Part shown: piece after piece, positions 33,539 to 44,866 of the stretch
How the letters are laid out: each line of letters starts with the position of its first letter
How positions within the stretch are numbered: position 1 is the stretch's first letter
Assembly (NCBI RefSeq): GCF_039555335.1
Contig: NC_092631.1
Coordinates: 15,743,805 to 15,807,804, forward strand
DNA from: Amphiura filiformis
Taxonomy: Eukaryota; Echinodermata; Ophiuroidea; Amphilepidida; Amphiuridae
Direction of reading: 5' to 3'
DNA length: 64,000 nucleotides
Program-made: the position numbers and the translations under genes
Notes under the pieces: generated by a model
What the model was told of the DNA's origin: nothing
The model's database searches: none
What the model saw: the letters and a program-made list of their open reading frames with translations, nothing else

Positions 33539-35378
33539 AATGACATTTTCAAACAAACAAATAAACAAACAAACAAACAGCAACCCCACTACAGTCATAA
33601 AATCATGTTATTACAACGTTAAACCAACCAATTTACGTCAAAAAAACAACCATCCTACAACCATTATACAACGTTCCGACGTTGTATTGACGTCATTTTG
33701 CTGACGTGCCCGCTGGGTAGCCTCATTCCTACCGGGAACTCTGGTTACATCATGTTTGTGTGCAAGACATATCTTGCAGATGAATTACTTTAGCAAATAT
33801 ATCGTAAGGTGAAATTTGTATGTATGTTCTGTAAATTACAGCATAGTGGCATATGGAGCAATATAGGCGTACATAATTATGCACAGGGGCGTCGACGGAA
33901 ATATTTTGTGAATTGTAGACATTTTTTTAGCCAGGACGGCGCTCAAGAATCTAATATATATCGGTAGGGGTCAATTTTTTTTCGACAATATTTTTTTAAT
34001 TAGTAACTATTACGTAACAACAGCACAATTTCGTAACACATTACTCTTTTAAATGACTCTCACATAGCTTTGACAATCATATGGTTTTGACGACAACAGT
34101 CAATTTTTACCGACAAAATTGTGTACTGGGGGTGTCACCCCACCCCCTCTAGCGTCGCCCCTGATTATGCAACTTACAAACGCGTCGGAATCAACTGAAA
34201 TGCGAATAAACTTTTTTTTGCAGGTATCTACTCAAACATACCATAAAAATAGTATGCTAGAATAACAAAATGTTCCGTTAAAGGGCATATATATTGCTCT
34301 GACAACATCATAATTATCATTGGCAAGCTAATATTATGAGGACAATGAAAATGACTCCATTTTTGAGAAAATAAGACGTTTAAAATTGATATTCCGCAAA
34401 AACCAACCGTAAGCGATGAGTTCCTTCGAACGAGACAGATTTAACCTAGAAAAAAGTTTGACGTCATGAAATGAAATGTGCCCGCTTTGAGAGAATGGAC
34501 TGTAAACACTCTCAATGCATAGAACGTATACTGTTGTTGTTCTCTAAAAAAACCTCTGAATCAAGTATTACAAATTTAATGGTTTTTAAACATGGATAAC
34601 AGCTGTTTCTTTATTATATATTAGTAAATTGTGATATTACAATTCATATGTATATCAACATCATGAGAAATATTTGGACTAAAAAATAAACAAAATATTT
34701 TGAGCTTAGAATTTGAGCGTGATCAATATTGTATTTATTATGCAAATAAACAATTTCATTGGGCCGCGCATATGAATGAACATGAAAAGAGCTTAAGGCT
34801 CATGTGTTATCGTGAACACAGGGGAAGAACGGCGGGTAATCCCACTCTTGATATTGATATGGTTTATTCTATCTTACGTTGTTTTAATGTGTAGTAATAG
34901 GCTTAAATGAAAAGGTTTTTGGGATTACCCCACTCTCCCCTATATAGTGTCCTCGTCATTTATTTACGTCATTCAGCCCGCTGCCTTGAAAATTAATTTC
35001 GCTTCGAACGGGTGCAGGACCCGTACGAGCTCGAATTTTACCAACACATTTTTTTTAGGAGAAATACGCATAAAAAATTGCAACGAGTGTCAACTTGTAA
35101 TGTAACAATTATTCTCTTCGAATGGAGTCAAACTTGTTTTTGCAATAGATACGCCCTTTAACTGAATTCTTTCCTACTTTGTACATGTAACTGTAAGCTT
35201 TACTACTTCTTGCATTGTTCACACTTTGTCACTTGACAGCTTTATCAAAGATCGTGATCTATGGCTTTATCATGCAATGAAATAGATAATCAGCTTCAAA
35301 GGGCAGTCCGTTATCACAGCTTTGAAACCTGGGATTCATTGCTTAATATAAATATTTTGACTGCTCGACGGTTAAATC
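33539..35378. other. Intergenic region between SDR copy 3 and the reductase
   Basis: It begins with the SDR 3' flank and an AAAC-rich run (33555-33580) that includes AATAAA. No exon or clear transposon ends were found. A TATA box or initiator for the reductase could not be picked out with confidence. Confidence 0.4.
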
Positions 35379-38300
35379 ATGGCGGATTCAGAGTAAGTAT
35401 AAGCCTTTAGAAGCACGATCGGTCAAATGAATAACTGTTTGAAATGATACTTTCAAGGAGGATCAGTTGTCTTATTGGTCGTCGATTCACTTACGTATTT
35501 TAGGCCTTAGTGTGCGCAAACACGTATTATGGTCGCGTTTGTATGGTAATGCAGCATAAGTTAATGGCTTATAGAATTCGAGGAGGTCCGTAGCACGGAA
35601 CGTGTACGTTAGGGAAAAATGCTGATCAAGAACATGCGACCATGAGCATATTGAAGTCAACGAATACACAATAGTGTGTGTGGGTGGGGGTGGGTGTGGG
35701 GTGGGGTGGTGTGTGTGTGTGTGTGTTTGTGGGGGGGGGTATGCGTGTACCAGGAGATGGGGATAGCGTGAGTGGGGTATATATAGTGTAGATGTGATGA
35801 GTTGTTGGGGTGTTTGCTATGTATAAAGTTAACTTTTTTCATGGTACCCGATATATACTACATAATGTGCTCGGTGCACTGACATCCCGGGGGGATCACT
35901 CACATAAATGGTCTGTACGCATGCGTGACCAAAAAAACAAGTAAAAAGGGGGTGTTTTTAGGCAAGGCAAGTTACGCGAGTGACGCATTTTGGGTCTAAA
36001 AACACTGATTTTCAAGAATAAGGGTAGTTTTCTGAAACTGGACAACTTGTTTAGGGTACCTTTTCAAATTTTTGGTAAATTACGAGTCCAAAAAGGGTAC
36101 ATTTGTTGCATTTTCACCAGCCAAAATCTCATTAGGGGGTAAATTCTATATTAAATTACCTTATTAAGGGGCTAAATTTGCTGGTAGGGTAAAACTCGTT
36201 TAGGGGGTACAAATATGGTTATGTTTCAGTGGGGATGGATATGCGCATTTTATATAAGTCTTTGTTTTTACTGGAAATGCGGAAAATTAATGCTGGTACC
36301 ACAATTTCATTTTTGTGAACAATAATATTGAGATAGGGCAGTTTTTCGCTGAGTCCACAATGTAATAGACTACCGTAAAAACTCGTCTACAAGCATATAG
36401 TGTGTTTTTGATGAAAGCTAAATAAACCGAGACAGCCGTAAGTATGTCAATACAATATATTGGTCTTACAATAGTACTTGTTTGTAATATACTTGTATCA
36501 GTAATAAATTTGCTCAAACTCCATAATATTACAGTTGTGTTGATTCTATAGATTAATTTAGCTTTCATCAAAAGCGCTCTATATGCGTGCAGACTATGCG
36601 TGTATGCGGTATATTAACAAATTAGGTTGTTTTTCGCCGTCATCTTATTTCGATCAGGTTACCTGAAACGTTTGTCAAAGGATTTCACGATGAAGACTCC
36701 GTCCGAAAGATGCAATACAACCCTTTGGGGAATACGGGAATGAATGTATCAGTTATTGGTTGTGGTAAGTAGGTCAAATAATATTACCAATCATATGAGA
36801 GAGGTTGCGATGTTACAAGTATGGTGCGTGGCACGTACGTCGGCCCGTGCGTTTATACGTCGTTGAAAACGGTGTTAAATATTGCTAGTCTTTGTTCAAA
36901 ACTGGATAGCGCTCATTCGTCACGAAGGTAAACAAGGCGGCTGGAACAAAGACTAATATCTGATTCTGAAGCTGTCTGATCTGGTCGATAGAAGGCATTG
37001 TGATTGAAAATGTAATGGTTATACCGAGTCTCTGCCTAATTCAATACAGCATACTATTGACTTTGACAAAAACCAAGGTTAACATGCTGATTAAACTAAA
37101 TTGTATTTTTGTTTTTCCCAAATATTATAGTTGCCCAAAAAGTTATATTTTGGTAGATTAAGGACCAATACATCCATATATCATGACTTTACTTTCAAAA
37201 TAAGACTTTTTTGTGCTGAAAATTAGGCGCGTTGCATGAACTTCGACGTGTCGTAAAATCTGCATATTTCCACGTAACACGTGCGTTTTATACAACGTTG
37301 GAGTACAAAATGTGAAATCGCAATGTCATTTTTAATACACATTTCAATGGAAAATCTCTACATATGAACCTCGCGTGTGAATTCAGTCAAATTTTCACAC
37401 ATCTCTGTAGCTTTATTATAATGATTTTTTACAAACAAGAAGGATCATGATAATAGTAAGACTTTCCTTTTTATGTTCATTATCCTTGATTGTCTTTAAC
37501 ATATTTGAAAATGGACAAATTCTTTGCATTTTCAACGATGTATCTGCGTTAATTTCGCACGTGTAAAATCTTTAAAAATCTCTAAATACGCGACCTCGCT
37601 TCGATGCAGGAGAGTGGTTTTGAATAGATCGACGTGCGTCCGATACCTATGTTTGGAAATCGCAATCTCTCTAATAAACCGTAGAAAATGCACACAAAAT
37701 TGGTCCGTTTTATATTATATTAAAGACATTCAGATATTGATAATATGAAGGAAAGTATAACTATTAATATTTTTCATTTTGTTGTAAGCAATCATTATGA
37801 TACATATACCATATACCATATAGTTGAATCCTTATTCCTAAAATCTAACCTCCTAATGTATTTAGGCAGTGGCGTGGCAGTGGGGGATTGTCAGGGATAA
37901 AATGGGTAAGTTGTCATTAAAATTACTAAAAATGGGACAAAAAATGACAAAAATGGGGACAAAAATTTGGCTTGCCCACCCACACACTAAAAGGTTGGCT
38001 ACGCTGCTGTATTTAGGATAAGTTTGGTTTTTCACTTGAGAAATAGTTGATTTTAGGTTTTCTCCAACGTAGGTGGTGCACCTCTTGGTGGCTGGTATGG
38101 TGATTTTCATGAGGAGAAAGCTGTACAATCAGTTCGTGATGCTCTCGTCAATGGTATCAACTATATAGACACGGCACCATGGTATGGAATGGGGAAATCC
38201 GAAACGAGAATTGGGCGAGTATGTTTCATGATTAATTTCCAGAATCATACACGATAATGTATACCTACATAATAAACCTTCTAGCATTTACCTAGTATTC

Positions 38301-41300
38301 TTTTTCTCAATATCAAACTAGCCATATGTTAAACAAAGTAATAAATGCAAATCTTGAAGGGTGTGAAAACAGCCTCTACTTCTGTAGCTAAACTTAGTTA
38401 TACAACTAGTTTGTTAGCCTGTGTCTTCGGGCACGTGTGGTGCAGCGGTAGTATTTAAGGACTCAAAATATTCAGAGCGTGTGTTTGAGTGACCGTGTGC
38501 TGTGTCTTGAGCAAGGTACTTAATCTCAATTTGTTCATCTACACTCAAGTGTATAAATGGGTACCTGCTCGTGAAGATAAACGGACTCGTTTTACGGAGG
38601 TCTAGCGACCCACCCACCCCACATGCTCAGAGCAACATTACAAGGCAAAGGTTGGCCCAATGGCCACCGCCACACAGTTTACCTTTCTCAATACAAACTT
38701 CATATCAATTTGTAAGCGCTCTATAGTAAAGTCATAGTTCATTGAATTTACAACCGCATGACAAAACAGGCGAAAATAGTAATTTTTTGCACAAGACTTG
38801 CAATTTAAAGAGAATTGCGCCATTGCTCATTCTAGTGACGCTAGTATATGGACAATATCAGTGTGTTTTTTCATCTAATGACATAAAATTTGAAAAAAAA
38901 TGTAAGGAACACTTGAGGTTTTGACTTTTAAAACCTACATTTTGGTCAAAAATGTGCTTGAATAGGTAGTTTTTAACAGATATTCCACATTCGCCTCGTT
39001 ATAACATTGAATTGCGTTATCTGTTGACCTAATGACGAAAAGTATTTTTAGGGGTAAGTGTTAACTTTCGTTTGATCTAAAAATCTGATTGGATGAAGGG
39101 AACACTTGAGGTTTCGACAAACACCAATCACAGAGGCCAATTTTCAGCTAGAAGCTCCACAGCTCTTACGATGCTATGCACTCAACCGTGTAGTGTAATC
39201 AAAGACTGTTTGAAGACAAATTCACTGCTTGCTTGGAAGCTCTTGGACGAAAATGTGTGCTCAGGTGTATCGAGCAACTGTGCGTAGATGGTTTATAAGA
39301 GAATCGTTTTTGTATAGAAACCTTTCCATATGGTGCTCTTCCCTTCATTTTTACAGGAGACATACTACCAATAGGATATCCCATCAGTAACTTCATATAT
39401 CATGTACCGTAAAACCCCGTCTACAAGCATATATAGTGTTTTTGATGAAAGTTAAATTAATACGATACATGCGTAAATATGTCAATACAATAGAGTGGTC
39501 TTACAATAATACTTGTTTGTATGTGCTTGGATCTATAATTTATTTGCTCTAATTCCATAATGGCGCCTGGATTAATTTAGCTTTTATTAGAAGCACTCTA
39601 TTATGCTTGTAGACGAGGTTTTACGGTATATGCTTTGTGTTGCTGTTTTATGGAGATTATTTTAGTCTTATACATAATATACATTATTTTTTGTACCTTT
39701 ATGAAGGCGATCAAACACGTTCCCCGACAAGCGTACTACATCGCCACCAAAGTGGGTAGATACAAGCCAAATGTTGAAGAGATGTTTGATTTTTCCGCGG
39801 AGAAGACCCTTCAAAGTGTAGATGACAGTCTGCGCTATCTAGGGCTAGACTACGTAGATATTATTCAGGTAAAGCTGTTTTCTTATTGTAGACGTACCTG
39901 GGGCTAAATATAGTCAACTCGATAGGCCCGAGGCCGGCACTCTAAAGTAAAGTTTGTCGTTGGCTTAGGAGATTGCAGCCCAAAGTTGGGTAATGTTTTG
40001 CCCAATGTTGTGTAATGTAACGAGACTGCTGTGCAGCAAAATTGCATATATAATTGTCTATTTTGTTCAACTTTGTGTTTATATTGTAAACGTTTCCGTC
40101 GTTGAATATTTTTTTCCGTCGTCAAATACTTTCAAAATATTGATTTTGATAACATCTTACAAATTCTGAATTGCAAAATGTGTTTTAATTTTGCAATTCA
40201 ATTAATACTTAAATTTGATGATATTCATCTACAGAGTTCCTATCCCTTTCTGTATAGTGGTCAATGCGTGAGGATTTGGTCACGCTTGCTGGTCTTGGTA
40301 TGTCGTGCCCATGGGTCACGTGCGTATTTATAAAAGCACATTTATAAATACCGAAGTACACTGATTATAGACTTTTCCCTTTGCATTCAATTGGCTCTTT
40401 TGGACACTTCCATGTGACCACTTTACTGTGTCAATCACAGACCCCTCTGTCCAGAATCAGGTCATCATTAACGCACGATGAAATGTCCTCGCAATCAATG
40501 CCAGAGAAAACAGCCAAGACCGTATTGTTATTGCCCGGCTAAAGACTCATTCTCACGCTAATTATTTAATAGCTTTGAACAGTAAATTTGACACTCTTTG
40601 CGATTTTTGTATTTTTTGCCTTCATCATAATAATATAATGGTATATAATAATTTTGGTAGGATTGATAGGATTGAAATCTCAGACATCAACCAAATTTGA
40701 ATTATCATTTTAATACAGGTGCACGATATCGAGCATGCCAAGAGTCCTGATATCATATTAAACGAAACACTACCAGCACTGGAAAAAGTGAGACAAGCTG
40801 GAAAAGCTCGGTTTATTGGGATCACGGCATATCCCTTGAACGCTTACAGGTACTTGGAGAAATTTATCTTTATGCTGGTTTCCACAGTGTCCTGTCGCTG
40901 CCGCTTGGTTAAAAAAAATGTTGGTATTTATATAGCTCCTTTCAAATGTGCACATGTATCAGACCGTGCTTTTACATGCTACGCACCTCGTCAATGGAAC
41001 CGGCTACCGAAACATATCAGAAATGCAAACTCTCTTCTCATTTTCAAAAGACTCTTGAAATGCCATTTGTTTAATGTTGCCTATGGACTGTAATTTTATT
41101 TGGTTTAAGTGTTTATCAGCGCCTGTTAGTACAATTATTTGGTTTTAGGCGCTATATAAATTTCAGTTGTATTGTATTGTATTGTATCAAAGCGCTGCCA
41201 TACAATGCCCAAGGCATGTTTATACCTTTGCGCGCGTTCAATGGACAATATTCGTAACAGCTCCCCATTTCATCCCTGAGTAGAAAGAGGCAAGTAAGGT

Positions 41301-42449
41301 AAAGCGAATTTTGTCCAAGAGCACAACACGATATTATGAGCATGGTATAAGTATGCCTTTTGCATTATTTGACAGCTGACATGTTCTAACAATAGCGGAA
41401 TAAAGCACGTTGATACATATGAAAGGCGCTTTATAAATGTCAACATTTATTTAACATTTATTTATATTAGTTTTGTGGGTAAATATTAAGAAAAAACACC
41501 AAAAGGCAATTTTCAACAAGATGTGGCCGATTTCATGCCTCCCTAAACTACATGATAATTACACTGTACGAATGTCACTTGTTTGATTCGTTTAATGTAT
41601 TGTTTTCAGGGATATCATAGAAAGAAGCACAGTTAAGATAGATACTATCCTGTCATATGCGCACCTGACGATGCATGATACCACTCTTCTTGACTATTTA
41701 TCGTACTTCAAGGTAAGCTGGTGTGTAACGGCTTTTTTGTTCAGAAAATATCCTTTTTTTGTAAATATTTGGGGATTTTTGAGTTTTGAATACACCGTGT
41801 GCAGCACGTGTGGCCGAGTGGATAAGGCGCCCGACTCATACTCCATAGGTTGCGAGTTCGAACCCCACTTGTGCCAACGTGTTGTTACGGGTTACCATTA
41901 GAAATAAAACCTCAAAAAAAGTGGTAAAAGTGGATTAATGGAAAGAATTGTTAACCTCAATTGTTTCAATTTATTGATGGAGTATTTGTTTTCACCTACA
42001 GCCTACAACTGAGTTGTTGATAGCACTCGGCCTATTCAAATAATGCAAAAATCCTTTCATCTGACTTCTAACACCATGTCTAACTTTTGTCAATTTCTTT
42101 CACTTTATAAATTATACAAACTTTTTAGGAGAAAGGAATTGGTGTTATCAACGCGTCACCATTCGCGATGGGATTTCTGACACCGCACGGCCCGCAACCA
42201 TGGTTAACCACGCTAACAGCAGCTAAACCACACATCAAGGAGAATTGTAGGAAAGCTGTTGAATACTGTCAAACCAAAGGAGTCGACATTACTAAGTTAG
42301 CACTACACTACACACTTTCCCACAATGCAGTGCCGATTACAGTAATTGGCACGACGAGCCCTGACGAGATGAAGACCAACATTGGGAGCGCTTGTGGTTC
42401 TTTGACAGCTGTCGAATCTGAAACACTGCAATATGTACTTGAAAAGTAA
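35379..42449 (+). CDS. Aldo-keto reductase, L-galactose dehydrogenase-like
   Basis: Seven exons: 35379-35392, 36658-36764, 38073-38218, 39707-39868, 40719-40849, 41610-41712, 42129-42449 (TAA); 984 nt, 327 residues, phases 2-1-0-0-2-0. The product opens MADSELPETF, then MQYNPLGNTGMNVSVIGCGG. The AKR tetrad is complete: Asp and Tyr in NYIDTAPWYGMGKSET, Lys in YYIATKVGRY, His in VHDIEHAKSP. Further family marks are LRYLGLDYVDIIQ, GKARFIGITAYPL, INASPFAMGFLT and ITKLALHYTLSHN. It resembles plant L-galactose dehydrogenase and its animal relatives, soluble NAD(P)-dependent TIM-barrel enzymes; the animal substrate is unknown to me. The end falls about 20 residues short of plant homologues, and the stop overlaps a possible donor (GAAAA|GTAAGG), so a further exon may exist. 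Exon 4's acceptor (atgaag) is weak but keeps frame. Confidence 0.92.
35655..35750. repeat. GT/G-rich low-complexity run
   Basis: Mixed (GT)n and G-tracts (up to 10 G) in intron 1 of the reductase. It could form Z-DNA or a G-quadruplex. No coding. Confidence 0.85.
35885..36240. repeat. Unclassified interspersed repeat
   Basis: The 'ccggggggatcactcacataaatgg' opening (given in part) and repeated words such as 'agggggt' and 'tttagggggtac' look like a common marine-invertebrate repeat. I have no ends or second copy here to define it. Confidence 0.4.
36371..36611. mobile_element. TA-flanked MITE, copy 1 of 2, 46 bp before exon 2
   Basis: It begins TACCGTAAAAACTCGTCTAC and shares the body ('caagcatata', 'gtgtttttgatgaaag', 'atgtcaatacaata', 'ggtcttacaata', 'attaatttagctttcat') with 39405-39628. 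The right end is worn. TA at each side suits a mariner-type MITE. Confidence 0.85.
36879..36960. mobile_element. Small MITE, about 82 bp
   Basis: AATATTGCTAGTCTTTGTTC at the left and GAACAAAGACTAATATC at the right are inverted copies. It lies in intron 2 of the reductase. Confidence 0.65.
37867..38009. mobile_element. hAT MITE with 8-bp duplication, 63 bp before exon 3
   Basis: The ends are CAGTGGCGTGGCAG and TGGCTACGCTGCTG. The 8-mer TATTTAGG occurs directly on both sides (37859-37866 and 38010-38017), a hAT target duplication. The 143-bp body is non-coding and related to 19840-20035. Confidence 0.9.
38428..38725 (+). mobile_element. SINE-like element in reductase intron 3
   Basis: GCACGTGTGGTGCAGCGGTAG is a box-A-like start. 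The body has TTGAGCAAGGTACTTAATCTC and GTGTATAAATGGGTACCTG, phrases typical of tRNA-derived animal SINEs. The 3' part (TTTGTAAGCGCTCTATAG) resembles SINE/LINE tails and recurs at 5047. Box B is worn. Confidence 0.65.
39405..39628. mobile_element. TA-flanked MITE, copy 2 of 2, 78 bp before exon 4
   Basis: TACCGTAAAACCCCGTCTAC and GTAGACGAGGTTTTACGGTA form inverted ends with TA duplication. It is the same family as 36371-36611. This copy has the better-preserved ends. Confidence 0.9.
40925..41195 (+). mobile_element. LINE 3' end in reductase intron 5
   Basis: One frame reads SDRAFTCYAPRQWNRLPKHI, then RNANSLLIFKRLLKCHLF and a stop at 41091. This is the well-known C-terminus of many non-LTR reverse transcriptases (pattern APxLWNxLPxxIR...FKxxLKTHLF). 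It is followed by GGCGCTATATAAATTTC and a short (TATTG)n tail, as expected for a LINE 3' end. It is 5'-truncated. The frame is open upstream from about 40719 only because exon 5 of the reductase runs into it by chance. Confidence 0.87.
41804..41876 (+). mobile_element. tRNA-like SINE head or decayed tRNA (CAT anticodon position)
   Basis: TGGCCGAGTGGATAAGG matches box A and GCGAGTTCGAACCCC box B. The D-stem pairs (GCC/GGC) and the anticodon loop would read CTCATAC. The anticodon and T stems, however, pair badly and the acceptor pairs in only about four positions. I therefore read it as a SINE head or tRNA pseudogene, in intron 6 of the reductase. Confidence 0.6.
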
Positions 42450-42768
42450 GGATTAATGCCCTCTTTATTTCTTTCATACTTGCCCCGCTTTATTTTTAGT
42501 CTTAACAACGTTCAAAGTATTTTTTTAAAGTAAAGGTATACTTTATCAATTTTAGGAACTTTTGAATCGGTCTGAAAAACACATAATGAACAAAGTCTGC
42601 TCATAGGACATAAATGTCGCATGCATAATTTTGGATGTCATTTTCTTCAGCATGTTCAAGGCTCATTTTTCTGTGTATAAATTTAGTTGCTTTCATATTT
42701 GTAACAGATCTTTTCACGCTTCTATTTCGTTATCAACACGATATTTCCTTGGCATATACAGTCAGCAC

Positions 42769-42774
42769 AATAAA
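42769..42774 (+). promoter_or_regulatory. Possible polyadenylation signal of the reductase
   Basis: AATAAA lies 320 bp after the stop codon. In AT-rich DNA this hexamer is common, so it is only a candidate. A final exon downstream of 42445, if real, would leave this inside an intron or UTR. Confidence 0.3.
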
Positions 42775-42803
42775 TAAGAAAGTAGTTCATAAATAACCTT
42801 ATA

Positions 42804-42958
42804 TAATTGAAGACTGAATTAAAAAGACTAGTTTGCGTAGCCTATGACATCATGTCAACCAGACCAAAAATGCTGTGCTGCGCATGGCAGCAGCCAATCA
42901 CGTCGCGCCTTTGCCCTGAGTTCAGACAAACTAGTCTGTTTAATTCGGTCTTCAATTA
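42804..42958. mobile_element. MITE, 155 bp, 3' of the reductase
   Basis: TAATTGAAGACTGAATTAAA and its complement (TTTAATTCGGTCTTCAATTA) with AGACTAGTTT / AAACTAGTCT form inverted ends of about 30 bp. Confidence 0.85.
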
Positions 42959-43109
42959 GCCCTATAGCAAAAGTGAGGATCGATTTTGAAAATCTAGGTA
43001 ACCGCAAGGTCGATGTTTTCTTTAATTTGAGATATCATTGACGGCAAATTATACAGAAATATACAACTTATGAAACTAAAACCGATAGAAGGTACAGATT
43101 CAAAAGTTG

Positions 43110-43340
43110 CACCCTTTATATGACAATACCCTTATTCAAAATGAATCATGGTGAGTGCCGCACACCGTCATCGTCCCTATATCTTCGTGTTAATAATTTC
43201 CGTGATAGTACGATGAATCCTCACGTTTTTCAACAGCTACGCATGGTGATTTTGTTCGAGATAGGCCGAGCGACTCAGGCTCGGGCTCAGGCTAAGCATA
43301 CAATGTGAGATTTTGAGAGTCTGCCACACTGTTTCTATTC
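43110..43340 (+). repeat. Inverted partner of 27490-27720
   Basis: It shares the wording listed for 27490-27720 in opposite orientation. No coding support: the 62-residue frame here is mirrored by a 61-residue frame in the partner with several differences (SSLYLRV, FQQL and ILFEIGRAT kept), which keeps open a faint chance of an old coding repeat. Confidence 0.7.
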
Positions 43341-43372
43341 TATGTTTTTACGATTTTCGCATGATCAGTATA

Positions 43373-43500
43373 TGGCTGGCCGTAACCGCCACAACGTGGA
43401 GCTGCTACGCGCAGCTTACTTTTCGCTTCGCGGAACTAAATTGACCAATCATGTTAGATCTTTTCATTACGCGGAACCAGTGGATGCATCCTCGTTCCAG
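43373..43500 (+). repeat. Repeat with inverted partner at 44740-44866
   Basis: The phrases 'cacaacgtggagctgcta', 'aattgaccaatcatgtt' and 'tttttcatta'-like text occur here and, inverted, at 44740-44866. This could be a pair of MITE-like copies. Confidence 0.7.
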
Positions 43501-44739
43501 AGAGAGAAAACTCTTGCCAAAATTAATGTTTACTATGGGGATTTTAAATGAATCGAATATAAATACACCACGACCAGTTGTACAGGACCAATACCATTGT
43601 TTGATTAGTGTATAGTCAATGTTACCTTGCATGCATGTGTCATGTGTGTGGCGTGTTTGTTTGTTTGTTTGTTTGTCTACTGTGTCAGGCCAGGATCACT
43701 GACACCCACGGTACTGATACTGTCATACTATCACGGTGATCATATTGTTGAATGTTGTTGACTTTAAAATAATCATGATGCAGTCATGTCTACAGTAGAA
43801 TTCACCACGACCTTTGAAGGACTTAAACCCCATTAAAAGCTATTAAACCAAGATAACACTCAATGAAAACAGCTCAACTATGTTACATCAGATCTTCTCT
43901 GGTTAAATACACACTGCACTTGTGTCTGTTTTACCTGTGCAATAAGCAATGAGCTGGTATTATAGTTTCAGTTGGGTGAACGATTATAAAGCGAACGCAA
44001 GGTAACAATACTGTGTGGGCTTAGTGTTTACGAAATGAGACAATAGTCTGCTTATTGTTAACCAGCGTTCTTGAAAATGAGAAGCATAATGGTTTGCAGA
44101 CTTAACACGGTTTAGAAATAATTTCTTCATATTGTTTGGTGTTATCTGTCGTTTACATATCCTTCCTAAAACACAAAAGTACCAATATTTCCAAACACCT
44201 AAATTAGCTAAAAATTTAGGACATGTTACAAAACTATATTTTCTAGAATTTCAGAGAATACTTTAAATATTGGCCGGTTATTTTTTATACAGTGACGTCA
44301 ACTAGGCAATGGCCTATACTTCTAACATACACTATTTGTAGAGGTCACGCGTCAATGGTGAGCGCACTGAGTATTGTGTATAGGAAAACGGACAGTAACT
44401 ACAGTACAGTATGTATGGCCTACTACTAGTATATAAAGTAAATCCGAACTGGTTTGCTGAAGGTCGAATTCCGCAGGCCACGCCGCGCAAGTTGTACAAA
44501 TTAGCTCTCGGCGATACACTGCAGATCGCAGAATTGTGTGCATGGTTTACCACCACTCTGCCTAGCTATTATAGTTATGTACAATACTGTATGAGTTTCT
44601 TATGAGTGCATGTCCATCTTAATAATAACGGTTCGTACTTTTCATAAACTACTTTTATCATAACTTTCGTGACCGAGGATATCTTGCAACTACGTGAAGC
44701 TCGTCTGGCAAATTCTTAATGAATAAATGAGTAAGTCGT

Positions 44740-44866
44740 ACTTGATTGGTCAGTTTTACCTCCGAGTAATGAAAAACTCCAACATGATTGGTCAATTTGG
44801 CTCCACGGAGCAAAAAGTCAGCTACGCGTATAGCAGCTCCACGTTGTGGCTGTTGCGGCCTACTAT
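44740..44866 (-). repeat. Inverted partner of 43373-43500
   Basis: Complement of the above. An ATTGGTC word is repeated within it (44738 and 44787), as a CCAAT box would be, but promoter activity is only a guess. Confidence 0.65.

Noticed and set aside
41804-41876. A working tRNA gene
   Set aside because: Boxes A and B are good but the anticodon and T stems do not pair; better read as a SINE head.
42500-42531. An eighth reductase exon
   Set aside because: In frame, but it needs a 54-nt intron while the others are over 400 nt; the family's C-terminal pattern is not visible.
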